Shown here one piece after another: positions 46,625 through 53,003 of a stretch of 64,000 bases of DNA. Location: contig NZ_CP073013.1 of the NCBI RefSeq assembly GCF_020694005.1, positions 868,001 through 932,000 of the forward strand. Direction: 5' to 3'. Positions within the stretch are counted from its first letter, which is position 1. Each line of letters opens with the position of its first letter. The position numbers and the translations under genes are program-made. This DNA comes from Marinomonas profundi (GTDB taxonomy: Bacteria; Pseudomonadota; Gammaproteobacteria; Pseudomonadales; Marinomonadaceae). The notes beneath the pieces were generated by a model, which saw nothing but the letters and a program-made list of their open reading frames with translations, had not been told where the DNA came from and did not search any database.

Positions 46625-47003
46625 AGGCACACGCCCATCAAGCAAACGGACACAACAGCAAAAAGCACGGGATAAAAAAGAAACGGGTAGGCGTAAAATA
46701 AAAAAGTAAAATAAAAAAATAGAAATCGTAAAAGCAAAGAAGAGAAATCAAAGAAAGGCTTTACCGCCGCATCCCTGCAGCCACTGAATCTTCCTGAAAA
46801 GAGACAGAGCCTCCCTCCTGGAGGCGTAGGCAAATCCGTTCGCCCTCTGTCTATATTTACCCTAGCCTTTTTTGACACCTGATGCAACCTCACGTATCAA
46901 TTTACATTATCGATGGATGATCACTACAAGGTCATTTACAACAACACAAAACAAATTAAACGACAAGAATGCTGATTTAAGGGCGCTTACAGTACAACAC
47001 ACA

Positions 47004-47030
47004 AAGGTAGGGAGTAGCACTCCCTACCTT
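47004..47030. terminator. Strong hairpin downstream of the int-linked gene
   Basis: AAGGTAGGGAGT (47004-47015), loop AGC, ACTCCCTACCTT (47019-47030): a perfect 12-bp stem. It lies between the minus-strand gene ending at 47042 and, before IS66 insertion, the DUF2384-like gene. There is no clear T-tract on the minus strand. Confidence 0.6.
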
Positions 47031-47041
47031 ACCATTACAGA

Positions 47042-47299
47042 TTACCAACATTCTCCTTGCAAAAAAGCCGGAACACTCCCAACTAAAGAACACCTCAAAA
47101 GCCCATAATCAGAATAGCGCTCATATTCATTGGTTAGCTTTTCTTGCACCCAGAGTGCCACAGCTTCACTATTTGTATAAACTGGAGCCAAATTAAGTAT
47201 AGAGGCTAAACCTACGCCATCAATAATATGAAGGTCATCAATTAGCATCTTTGAAAACTTTTCAGCCTTAGGCGTCACCCAAACATTCGATTTAGCCAT
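47042..47299 (-). CDS. Small unknown protein coupled to the integrase gene
   Basis: 85 residues beginning MAKSNVWVTPKAEKFSKML. Start ATG 47299 is 3 bases after the integrase stop, with GGAG within the end of int, so it is translated with the integrase. It is mixed helical and acidic, with no signal peptide, membrane segment or Cys motif, and I do not recognise the family. Position suggests a recombination or maintenance accessory, such as a directionality or antitoxin-like factor. Because int is now split upstream, its transcription may be reduced. Confidence 0.6.
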   Translation of the reverse strand: MAKSNVWVTPKAEKFSKMLIDDLHIIDGVGLASILNLAPVYTNSEAVALWVQEKLTNEYERYSDYGLLRCSLVGSVPAFLQGECW

Positions 47300-47302
47300 A
47301 CT

Positions 47303-48097
47303 TTATTCTCCAGTCTCAGATTTTTGCTCGGTTAACTTTATGTGTTCTTGCAACAATAGACGATCAAAGGCTGAACCATCTTGTCGGGTTAAATTCGGAA
47401 CATACCGTGAGTACACACGAAATAGCATTTCCGTCGTTGTATGACCCATCTGACGAGCAATCCATTCTGGGTTTTCACCCGACGCTAACCAAAGCGTAGC
47501 TGCGGTATGGCGCGTCTGATAAGGACGACGCTTCTTGAGGTCTAATAGCCTTAACAATGGATACCAAATACGTTTCGTCACTGTGTCACTCTTAAGAGGG
47601 CTACCATCAATATTGCAAAACACTAGACTCTGATCATGTGTCATTTTGTATTGCGCTTTTAATGCGTCATAAACTGGCTGAGACATATAAATCTCTCGCT
47701 GCGAGCCGTCTGTTTTAGTGTAAGTGAACTCCCCTTTTACCCAAGTTTCACGAATCAAAATCTGCCGCCTTTCAAAATCGACATACTTCCACTTAAGACC
47801 ATCAACTTCGCCTGTACGCATTCCCGTAAAGAAACGCACTGTGAAATAGTTTTTAAAGTCCCTTCTCACCGACTGAATAATCAAATTCACTTGATCCAAA
47901 GAAAATGGATCTATGTCTGTTTTCATGATCTTTAACGATTTAATTCCCTTCCAAGGAGAGGTAAACTCGTATCGGTCGGCGGCTTCATTAATAATCATTC
48001 TAAGAGGCGTCATTATCTTGTTGATTGATGCAGGCTTAAGAGCACTATTTTTCCGTTTGGGTTCTTTGGCGAGAGTTGAACGAAAATTTAGTATGTC
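47303..48097 (-). pseudogene. int: Tyrosine integrase, C-terminal catalytic fragment
   Basis: About 264 codons of catalytic domain, cut from its N-terminal part by the IS3 element. Core-binding region DILNFRSTL is followed by catalytic Arg I in FFTGMRTGEVDGLKW, the beta-hairpin Lys (TKTDGSQRE), YQTRHTAATLWLAS (Arg II; the usual box II His is Tyr, as in other DUF3596-type integrases), GHTT and nucleophile Tyr in LFRVYSRYV. Joining at the GTC target copy gives SITKADILNFRSTL without a gap. The original protein would be about 400 residues. Confidence 0.93.
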
Positions 48098-48105
48098 TGT
48101 TCTGG

Positions 48106-48918
48106 TCAAGTCCAACCGGACACTTTCCTAAAGGAGTTTTCATACTCAATGGGTGATTGGTCGCCATTCGACGAATGTAATCGCTCCAGATTGTAATATT
48201 TCACATACGCCGCAACATCTTGCTTCATATGCTCTCTTGTTGGTTGTGCTACCTTGAACAACCAATCATGTTTTAAACTGCCGAAGAACCTTTCAACCAC
48301 GGCATTATCCCAACACGCACCGACGTCACCCATGCTAGAGCGGCAATCAAGCCGTTTTAATAGGCTTCTAAAGTGTTTACTCGTGTATTGCGAGCCTCTG
48401 TCGCTATGAAACACTAAGCCCTTTGGCGGCTGTCGTAAGCGATGTGCTTTTAAAAATGCATGCTCAATTAAGTCTGTCGTCATACGTTTTGACGTGTGCC
48501 AACCCACTATGCGACGACCAAATAAATCCATTACAATAGCAAGGTATAGCCAGCCTTCGCCTGTTTTTAAATATGACACATCCCCAGCCCACACCTGGTT
48601 TGGGCCTAACGGGTTAAAATTCATGTTCAATAAATTATCCGCTACAGCATCACTGTCTTTGCGCTTTGTGGTGACTTTGTAAGCGATACGCTGCTTAACG
48701 ACTAACCCCAATCGTTTCATCAAGCCAATGACACGATGCCGGCTAACATCAAAGTCTTCTTTGCGAAGCTTTTTCGCCAGCTCTCGGCTACCCAGACTGC
48801 CTCGACTATCTTCAAAAAGCGCCTTCGCCCTACGATGTAAATTCAGTGTTTGTGCACTGATAATTATCGCGGGACGTTTTCGCCAAGCATAGTATGCAGA
48901 TTTGCTAACGCGCATCAC
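48106..48918 (-). CDS. IS3-family transposase OrfB (copy 2)
   Basis: 270 residues, identical to the OrfB product at 40998-41810, with the DDE segments WAGDVSYLKT, HSDRGSQY and NAVVERFF. The frame is open upstream toward OrfA, consistent with frameshift expression. Intact. Confidence 0.92.
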   Translation of the reverse strand: MMRVSKSAYYAWRKRPAIIISAQTLNLHRRAKALFEDSRGSLGSRELAKKLRKEDFDVSRHRVIGLMKRLGLVVKQRIAYKVTTKRKDSDAVADNLLNMNFNPLGPNQVWAGDVSYLKTGEGWLYLAIVMDLFGRRIVGWHTSKRMTTDLIEHAFLKAHRLRQPPKGLVFHSDRGSQYTSKHFRSLLKRLDCRSSMGDVGACWDNAVVERFFGSLKHDWLFKVAQPTREHMKQDVAAYVKYYNLERLHSSNGDQSPIEYENSFRKVSGWT

Positions 48919-48974
48919 TTTACACGATATGGCAACTGGGTACTGCTTACCTAAACTTTTGAGAAATGAATATT

Positions 48975-49262
48975 TTATTTCATTTCTTTTGCGAAAAACG
49001 CTGAAGCCTTTTTTAATATTTCGCGCTCCATCAGCAAGCGCTTATTGTCTTTTCTGAGCTGAACGAGTTCAGCCCGCTCATCCTTCGACAACTCTGAATC
49101 TTCATCTTGTTGTTTAAACTTCGCTACCCAGTTATAAAGTAGCTTGTCAGTGATATTCAGTGAAGCGGCAGCCTCAACAACGGAGTAACCTTGCTCAATC
49201 ACCAGCGCCACCGCTTCTTGCTTAAAATCGTTTGGATATTGTTTGTTAGTACGTTTAGTCAT
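48975..49262 (-). CDS. IS3-family transposase OrfA (copy 2)
   Basis: 95 residues from ATG 49262, identical to the copy-1 OrfA: helix-turn-helix plus coiled coil. Together with OrfB it forms an intact transposase pair facing away from the first copy. Confidence 0.92.
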   Translation of the reverse strand: MTKRTNKQYPNDFKQEAVALVIEQGYSVVEAAASLNITDKLLYNWVAKFKQQDEDSELSKDERAELVQLRKDNKRLLMEREILKKASAFFAKEMK

Positions 49263-49324
49263 TTTACACCTCAATAATTGGATATTATCCTTTATTGAAG
49301 TGTCCGGCTAATTCAACCACAACA

Positions 49325-49735
49325 GTCTGCTTTTGTGATGCTGCCGACTTCTTTATCACCGAAATAAGGTATTGAATACACATCAATGCTACTTCTCACT
49401 GAAAGTGCATGCGAGTTTCTCCACTCGATCTTTTTCTCATCAAACCAAAGCTCTGCAAACTCTTTGAATAAAAGCGTTTTTCTTGCCTTTTTTGCAGTAT
49501 GTTCAGTCAACATATCCTTCTGTTCTCGAAACAAATCCGCTTTTTTGCTGTTTGGAAAATAATCCCAATACTTAAATGTACCCAATGTGATTTCAGCCTC
49601 TATACGATCAAGAATTTGCTTAGCTCGCTTCTTGTTCGCAGGAGAGTCCGTCAGTTTAGTCTGCTCACGACAGCGCTCACCCTTAAAACGGAAATCCAAT
49701 AATAACTTGCCGCTTCTAACGTTAATGCTTCCCAT
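49325..49735 (-). pseudogene. int: Tyrosine integrase, N-terminal arm-binding fragment
   Basis: 136 codons from ATG 49735, with a strong AGGAGG site 7 bp upstream. The N-terminus MGSINVRSGKLLLDFRF is the DUF3596-type arm-DNA-binding domain (about residues 1-75), followed by the start of the core-binding domain (LLFKEFAELWFDEKKIEW). It runs into the IS3 element after ITKAD. It begins 8 bp after the excisionase-like gene stop, so xis and int formed an operon. Confidence 0.92.
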
Positions 49736-49743
49736 ATACCCTC

Positions 49744-49814
49744 CTAGTGGACACCAGCCATCAATGTGTTAATGGCAGGCGCTTTAAACATGTCTTCCTC
49801 TATCTGCTCCCAGA
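49744..49814 (-). pseudogene. Excisionase-like gene, C-terminal fragment
   Basis: About 23 codons reading WEQIEEDMFKAPAINTLMAG-VH and stop, directly left of an IS3 element. When the element and one imperfect 3-bp target copy are removed this joins the N-terminal part at 51059-51197 in frame (GGRKI-WEQIEED), restoring a small protein of about 70 residues immediately upstream of int. Confidence 0.75.
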
Positions 49815-49837
49815 TGTACTGGTATGGACCCAGTTTC

Positions 49838-50662
49838 CTAGACAGTTTCTAGCTCCGTAAAATATCGCCTCTCATATTGCAATGGCGATAATCCATCATT
49901 TGATCCATGGTGTCGCTTTGGATTATAAAAGCATTCGATATAATCAAAAATCTCTGAGCGAGCATCACTTCTTGTTTGATAGGTCCGATTGCGAACTCTT
50001 TCTTTTTTTAATAACGAGAAAAAACTTTCCGCAACAGCATTATCGTGACAGTTACCACGTCGACTCATACTGGCTTCCAGATTATTATCTTTTAAGAAGG
50101 TTTGCCAATCTTTCGAGGTATATTGAGCGCCTTGATCTGAGTGTACCAGTACTCTTTTTGTGGGGCGTCGTCGCCAAATCGCCATGAGTAAAGCATCAAT
50201 AACTGACTCCGCTGTCGCCCTTGATCTCATTGACCATCCTACGACCAATCTAGAAAATAGATCAACAACGACGGTCACATAAAGCCAGCCTTCTTTTGTC
50301 CGGATGTACGTAAAATCGGTTACCCATACTTGATCTGGTTCTGGGACAATAAACTCTCTATTTAGTGTATTGGGGGCTGTATTACGTTCAGATCCACGAT
50401 AAAAAACAGGGTGGCGTTTGTAGCCTATTAGCGCTTTTAGGCCCTCTCGGCGCATCACCCTTAGCACTCGATTCTTCCCACAAGACTTACCTTCTCCTTT
50501 TAGGTCTGTGGTGATATTGCGGTAGCCGTAAACACAACCACTCTCAAGCCAATGCGTTTTAATGGTGATGGCAAGTTCATCATCTTCTTGCTCTCGTCGA
50601 CTTTTTGGACAGTCCAGCCAAGCGTAAAAACCGCTCCTATGGACTTGCAGTGTTCGACACAA
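49838..50662 (-). CDS. IS3-family transposase OrfB (second type)
   Basis: 274 residues with the HTH_21-like region (YGYRNITTDLKGEGKSCGKNRVLRVMRREGL) and the DDE core (WVTDFTYIRTKEGWLY, LVHSDQGAQYTS, CHDNAVAESFFSLLKKE). The frame is open upstream toward OrfA (YTFIKSRLHDYSIVALCRTLQ), as expected for a frameshift product. Intact. Confidence 0.93.
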   Translation of the reverse strand: MCRTLQVHRSGFYAWLDCPKSRREQEDDELAITIKTHWLESGCVYGYRNITTDLKGEGKSCGKNRVLRVMRREGLKALIGYKRHPVFYRGSERNTAPNTLNREFIVPEPDQVWVTDFTYIRTKEGWLYVTVVVDLFSRLVVGWSMRSRATAESVIDALLMAIWRRRPTKRVLVHSDQGAQYTSKDWQTFLKDNNLEASMSRRGNCHDNAVAESFFSLLKKERVRNRTYQTRSDARSEIFDYIECFYNPKRHHGSNDGLSPLQYERRYFTELETV

Positions 50663-50694
50663 GGCAACAATAGAATAGTCGTGGAGCCGTGATT

Positions 50695-50988
50695 TTATGA
50701 ACGTGTACTTTTCTTTGACTCCCCGGCAAAGTACACGGCGGCCTCCTTTAGAATGTCCCTCTCTTCGGTCACACGTTTAAGTTCAGCTTTGAGCCGCTGG
50801 ATCTCTGACAGAGCTGAATCTTCCGTTTTTCTGCTCGCTTCAGGCTTGCTGTATCGGGCTATCCAATCATGCATACTTTTGTAACTAACGCCAAGTCGCT
50901 CAGCCACTTCTGCAATCTTATAGCCCCGCTCAGTGACTTGTTTAACGGCTTCAATTTTGAACTCATCAGTATAACGTTTTCCACTCAT
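50695..50988 (-). CDS. IS3-family transposase OrfA (second type)
   Basis: 97 residues from ATG 50988: helix-turn-helix (EFKIEAVKQVTERGYKIAEVAERLGVSYKSMHDWI) and a coiled coil (EIQRLKAELKRVTEERDILKEAA). GAGGTG ribosome binding site upstream. Partner of the OrfB at 49838. Confidence 0.93.
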   Translation of the reverse strand: MSGKRYTDEFKIEAVKQVTERGYKIAEVAERLGVSYKSMHDWIARYSKPEASRKTEDSALSEIQRLKAELKRVTEERDILKEAAVYFAGESKKSTRS

Positions 50989-51058
50989 AATTCACCTCAT
51001 TTTTACCTATTATTATATAGCTATGAGATGTCTATTAAAGTGGGTCCATACCAGTACA

Positions 51059-51197
51059 AAATTTTACGACCACCGAATGGTCGGAAATAATGGATACCTT
51101 CAATAAGAACCGTGTCCTTTAATTTTCGACGAATAGTCTTGCTGTCGTACTTGATGCGTCCAGAAAGTTCTTCGGTTGTTAGATATGTTTGTGACAT
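51059..51197 (-). pseudogene. Excisionase-like (AlpA/Xis) gene, N-terminal fragment
   Basis: About 46 codons from ATG 51197 (GTAGGAG site), reading MSQTYLTTEELSGRIKYDSK and then TIRRKLKDTVLIEGIHYFRPFGGRKI before the IS3 element. The TTEELSGRI...TIRRKL winged-helix pattern and the basic GGRK wing are typical of small excisionases. Being just upstream of int supports the role. The restored protein would be about 70 residues. Too short for many gene finders. Confidence 0.75.
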
Positions 51198-51220
51198 AAT
51201 ATTAAACTCCTACAAGTTAT

Positions 51221-51310
51221 TAGGATCTTCAAAAGACCTTAATGATCTTTTATAGATCATAATAGTCTTTTTTAGATCTATTGCAAGTCTTTTTGATCTT
51301 CTGCAGATCA
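51221..51310. promoter_or_regulatory. Operator array between xis-int and the HTH regulator
   Basis: Two clear dyads of the form TGATCT-N5-AGATCA are centred at 51251 (51242-51260) and 51302 (51294-51310). Two degenerate ones are centred near 51231 and 51271 (TAGTCT-N5-AGATCTA), spaced 20 bp, about two helical turns. The array fills the intergenic space between divergent genes, as in lysogeny-type switches, and is probably the binding site of the HTH protein at 51327. Confidence 0.65.
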
Positions 51311-51326
51311 TTTTTTGAGGTTTAAG

Positions 51327-51536
51327 ATGATAAAGTGTCACTTATCTAAAATTATGGGTGAAAAGAAACTCAAAATTTCAGACGTTTCTAATGAGACAGG
51401 AATTAATAGAGGAACTATTACACGCCTATACCATGAGACAGCCGTGCGCGTAGAGTTCGAAGTACTGGAGCAGCTATGTAATTACTTAGGATGTGGAATC
51501 GAAGACTTACTAGAAATACAAAAAACCGAAGAGTAA
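51327..51536 (+). CDS. Small Cro/CI-type HTH regulator of the integration module
   Basis: 69 residues from ATG 51327, almost entirely one XRE-like DNA-binding domain: LSKIMGEKKLKISDVSNETGINRGTITRLYHETAVRV, then EFEVLEQLCNYLGCGIEDLLEI. It belongs to the short HTH_26/YozG-type group. It is divergent from the xis-int operon across an array of four dyads, so it most likely represses or times int/xis expression. Intact although its targets are broken. Confidence 0.85.
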   Translation: MIKCHLSKIMGEKKLKISDVSNETGINRGTITRLYHETAVRVEFEVLEQLCNYLGCGIEDLLEIQKTEE

Positions 51537-51575
51537 CTAGCGAAAATTTCGATGCTTCAAATGACCTAAAAATCA

Positions 51576-51635
51576 TTTTGGTCACCATATGGCCACATTT
51601 TGGTCACAAGTCAAAAAAGAGGCGGTTTTGGTCAC
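51576..51635. repeat. Three direct TTTTGGTCAC repeats near attR
   Basis: TTTTGGTCAC occurs at 51576-51585, 51598-51607 and 51626-51635, spaced 22 and 28 bp, in the gene-free stretch between the HTH gene and the tRNA. A related CTTGGTCAC is 116 bp inside the left end (22365-22373). This spacing and placement fit arm-type integrase sites. Confidence 0.55.
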
Positions 51636-51772
51636 AAAAAGCGAAGGACATTTGAGACAGCTTGAAGAGTGTTATTTGAAATGCAGCATTAGTACTGAAA
51701 AAAAGGAAATGGGGTATTCTTGGAAGAGTTAAACGCTAAAACCCGTGTAAATCACTGAATTAATTGAAGAAA

Positions 51773-51849
51773 TGGTGCACCCGAGAGGATTTGAACCTCC
51801 GACCTCACCCTCCGGAGGGGCGCGCTCTATCCAGCTGAGCTACGGGTGC
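51773..51849 (-). tRNA. tRNA-Arg(CCG), complete, carried by the island
   Basis: 77 nt including encoded CCA. Acceptor GCACCCG pairs fully with CGGGTGC. D arm GCTC-AGCTGGATA-GAGC, anticodon stem CGCCC/GGGTG around loop CTCCGGA (anticodon CCG, reading codon CGG), T arm GGAGG-TTCGAAT-CCTCT. It lies 55 bp inside the attR core. Compared with the tRNA rebuilt from the two broken halves, the acceptor and anticodon stems differ by paired changes while loops and T stem are the same, so it is a replacement gene and not a copy. It is the only complete tRNA-Arg in the window. Confidence 0.95.
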
Positions 51850-51904
51850 ATATCATTTCACTTACTTTTCTGTCCTGTGCCCTACGGTGACCATTTCGGC
51901 CGAT

Positions 51905-51921
51905 CCTTCGCCTCCGGAGGG
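51905..51921. other. attR core of the integrative element
   Basis: CCTTCGCCTCCGGAGGG, identical to 22233-22249. To the left similarity to tRNA ends within the element. The right side is host tRNA. Together with attL it defines the element ends. Confidence 0.85.
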
Positions 51922-51951
51922 CGACGCTCTATCCAGCTGAGCTACGGGCGC
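51905..51951 (-). pseudogene. 5' half of tRNA-Arg(CCG), broken by island insertion
   Basis: From 51951 leftward: GCGCCCG acceptor strand, D arm, and anticodon stem-loop TCGCC-CTCCGGA-GGCGA, then the match to tRNA ends at 51905. No T arm or 3' acceptor strand follows. Its missing 3' half is at 22203-22249; the join gives 77 nt (47+47 minus the 17-bp core). Confidence 0.9.
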
Positions 51952-52155
51952 ATTATGATTGTCTGGCGCGGATGTTATTGCATGGTGCAAAGTAAGCCAG
52001 AACAAATTGGAGTGCGTATTCTAAAGGAAATTCTTCAGGATTCCAGTGCTTAATACAATAATGTTAGCCCAAAGCCTTGATATTCTGGTTTTGCCTGCAC
52101 ATTTTCGGACGACGACCAAGTCAATGACCGTTGTCCGAGGATGTTTTTTGGGCAA

Positions 52156-52449
52156 TTAGCCAATGGCGTGCATTTCTTTGACGACAAATTCGTTTACTAA
52201 GTCGTCTGATAAGGCGATGTAAGCTTTGATATGCGTGCTTTCCATATGGTCATGCCAAACGTCGTAACCACTCCAACGCTCTAAAAACACAAAGGCCTGT
52301 GGGTCTTGATTATCCTGATGCAAGTCGTATTGCAAACAACCCACTTCGGCTCGAGTTGGCGCCACCAGGTCTACTAAAGCGTCTTTTAAGTTTTCCGCTT
52401 TGCCTGCTTTCGCCGTGATAGTTGCCACTAGGGTGAGTTCATTTTCCAT
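52156..52449 (-). CDS. Antibiotic-biosynthesis-monooxygenase-fold protein (putative quinol monooxygenase)
   Basis: 97 residues, one ABM ferredoxin-like domain, similar in size and pattern to YgiN: ELTLVATITAKAGKAENLKDALVDLV, then E-VGCLQYDLHQDNQDPQAFVFLERWSGYDVWHDHMES. Cytoplasmic, probably dimeric, cofactor-free. It may act on quinols or be a stress-related accessory. ATG 52449 with AGGAG site. First gene outside the island on the right; single-gene unit. Confidence 0.85.
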   Translation of the reverse strand: MENELTLVATITAKAGKAENLKDALVDLVAPTRAEVGCLQYDLHQDNQDPQAFVFLERWSGYDVWHDHMESTHIKAYIALSDDLVNEFVVKEMHAIG

Positions 52450-52593
52450 TTTTCATTCTCCTATTACAGTACAAGACCGTTTTATAACATGTGGTTTTTC
52501 ATTACCTAACAAGGACTTAATAGTCATCTATAAGCATACTTTTATCGTATAATGAATCGCCTGTTATGTCCTTAACCAAAAGAAGGAAGTACC

Positions 52594-52977
52594 GTGTTTT
52601 TTATCCGTCATTTGCGTTTTTATCGTCAGTTTACTGTGTCATTAGGCGTTTTATTACTCGCCCTATTGCCAATGCACAGTCAAGCCGCTAACGCAGACGC
52701 ACCCCATAACAACCAGTCTACCAAGCCATACAAGGGCCGCGCCGTAGAGCAGATTTACAATACTTACTGTATTGCTTGCCACATGAGTGGCGTTGCAGGA
52801 GCGCCGCGTTTCGGCCATGCTGAAGACTGGCAGCCTCATGTTGATAAAGGCATAGAAGTTTTATTAGAACACGTCATCACAGGCTTTAAAGCCATGCCGC
52901 CAAGAGGGATTTGTTCTGATTGTAGCGACGAAGAGCTCTTACACACCATTCACTATATGATTGATCAAAGCCAATAA
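52594..52977 (+). CDS. Cytochrome c5-like periplasmic monoheme protein
   Basis: 127 residues from GTG 52594 (AAGGAAGTACC). Signal peptide about residues 1-31 (hydrophobic core VSLGVLLLALLPM, cleavage near SQA-ANA). Heme motif CIACH (about residues 58-62) and a likely axial Met in FKAMPPRG (about 100). The extra Cys pair CSDC (about 105-108) is a cytochrome c5 feature. Soluble electron carrier. Faces the rep gene convergently. Confidence 0.9.
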   Translation: MFFIRHLRFYRQFTVSLGVLLLALLPMHSQAANADAPHNNQSTKPYKGRAVEQIYNTYCIACHMSGVAGAPRFGHAEDWQPHVDKGIEVLLEHVITGFKAMPPRGICSDCSDEELLHTIHYMIDQSQ

Positions 52978-53003
52978 CACTTTGCTGGTTATATTATTCT
53001 GGA

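Larger units (their letters stand above)
44150..46990 (+). mobile_element. Complete IS66-family element (2,841 bp)
   Basis: Terminal inverted repeats begin GTAAGCGCCCTTAAATC at 44150 and end with the complement at 46990. A perfect 8-bp target duplication AGTACAAC lies at 44142-44149 and 46991-46998. It carries tnpA, tnpB and tnpC in the usual order. The region 46625-46990 after tnpC is non-coding and resembles the tail of the IS66 remnant at 32233. Confidence 0.95.
48098..49324 (-). mobile_element. IS3-family element, copy 2, inserted in the integrase gene
   Basis: 1,227 bp, the same element as 40592-41818 in inverted orientation, with both ORF products identical. The 3-bp target duplication is GTC (48095-48097 and 49325-49327), different from copy 1, so the two copies inserted independently. 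Confidence 0.93.
49815..51058 (-). mobile_element. Second IS3-family element type, inserted in the excisionase-like gene
   Basis: 1,244 bp with perfect 18-bp terminal inverted repeats TGTACTGGTATGGACCCA (left at 49815, complement ending at 51058). The flanking triplets are AGA and AAA, so the expected 3-bp duplication has decayed or was imperfect. Its proteins differ from those of the 1,227-bp element. Confidence 0.92.
22250..51904. mobile_element. Integrative genomic island in tRNA-Arg(CCG), about 29.7 kb
   Basis: Bounded by the identical 17-bp cores that split a tRNA-Arg gene. It contains a catabolic operon, insertion sequences, a group II intron, a damaged defence cluster and, at the right end, integrase, excisionase-like and HTH regulator genes plus a complete tRNA-Arg(CCG). 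No conjugation or phage structural genes are visible, so it is an integrative island and not a recognisable prophage or ICE. Both int and xis are split by IS3 elements, so it is probably immobile now unless helped in trans. Confidence 0.85.

Noticed and set aside
40592..49324. Composite transposon bounded by the two IS3 copies
   Set aside because: Each copy has its own 3-bp target duplication (GTT, GTC) and each splits a different gene, so they inserted independently.
51576..51635. CRISPR-like direct repeats
   Set aside because: Only three 10-bp copies with short unequal spacers and no cas genes; arm-type sites are more likely. No CRISPR array was seen anywhere in the window.
22250..51904. 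Prophage or conjugative element
   Set aside because: No capsid, terminase, tail, relaxase or type IV secretion genes are visible; only recombination and regulator genes remain.
51773..51951. Simple tandem pair of host tRNA-Arg genes
   Set aside because: The right member lacks a T arm and 3' acceptor strand, and these are found 29.7 kb away with an exact 77-nt join. An island insertion explains all pieces better.
51772..52053. Open frame with the same PRGFEPPT peptide near the right end
   Set aside because: It runs across the complete tRNA-Arg and the 5' half on the other strand; an artefact of tRNA sequence.
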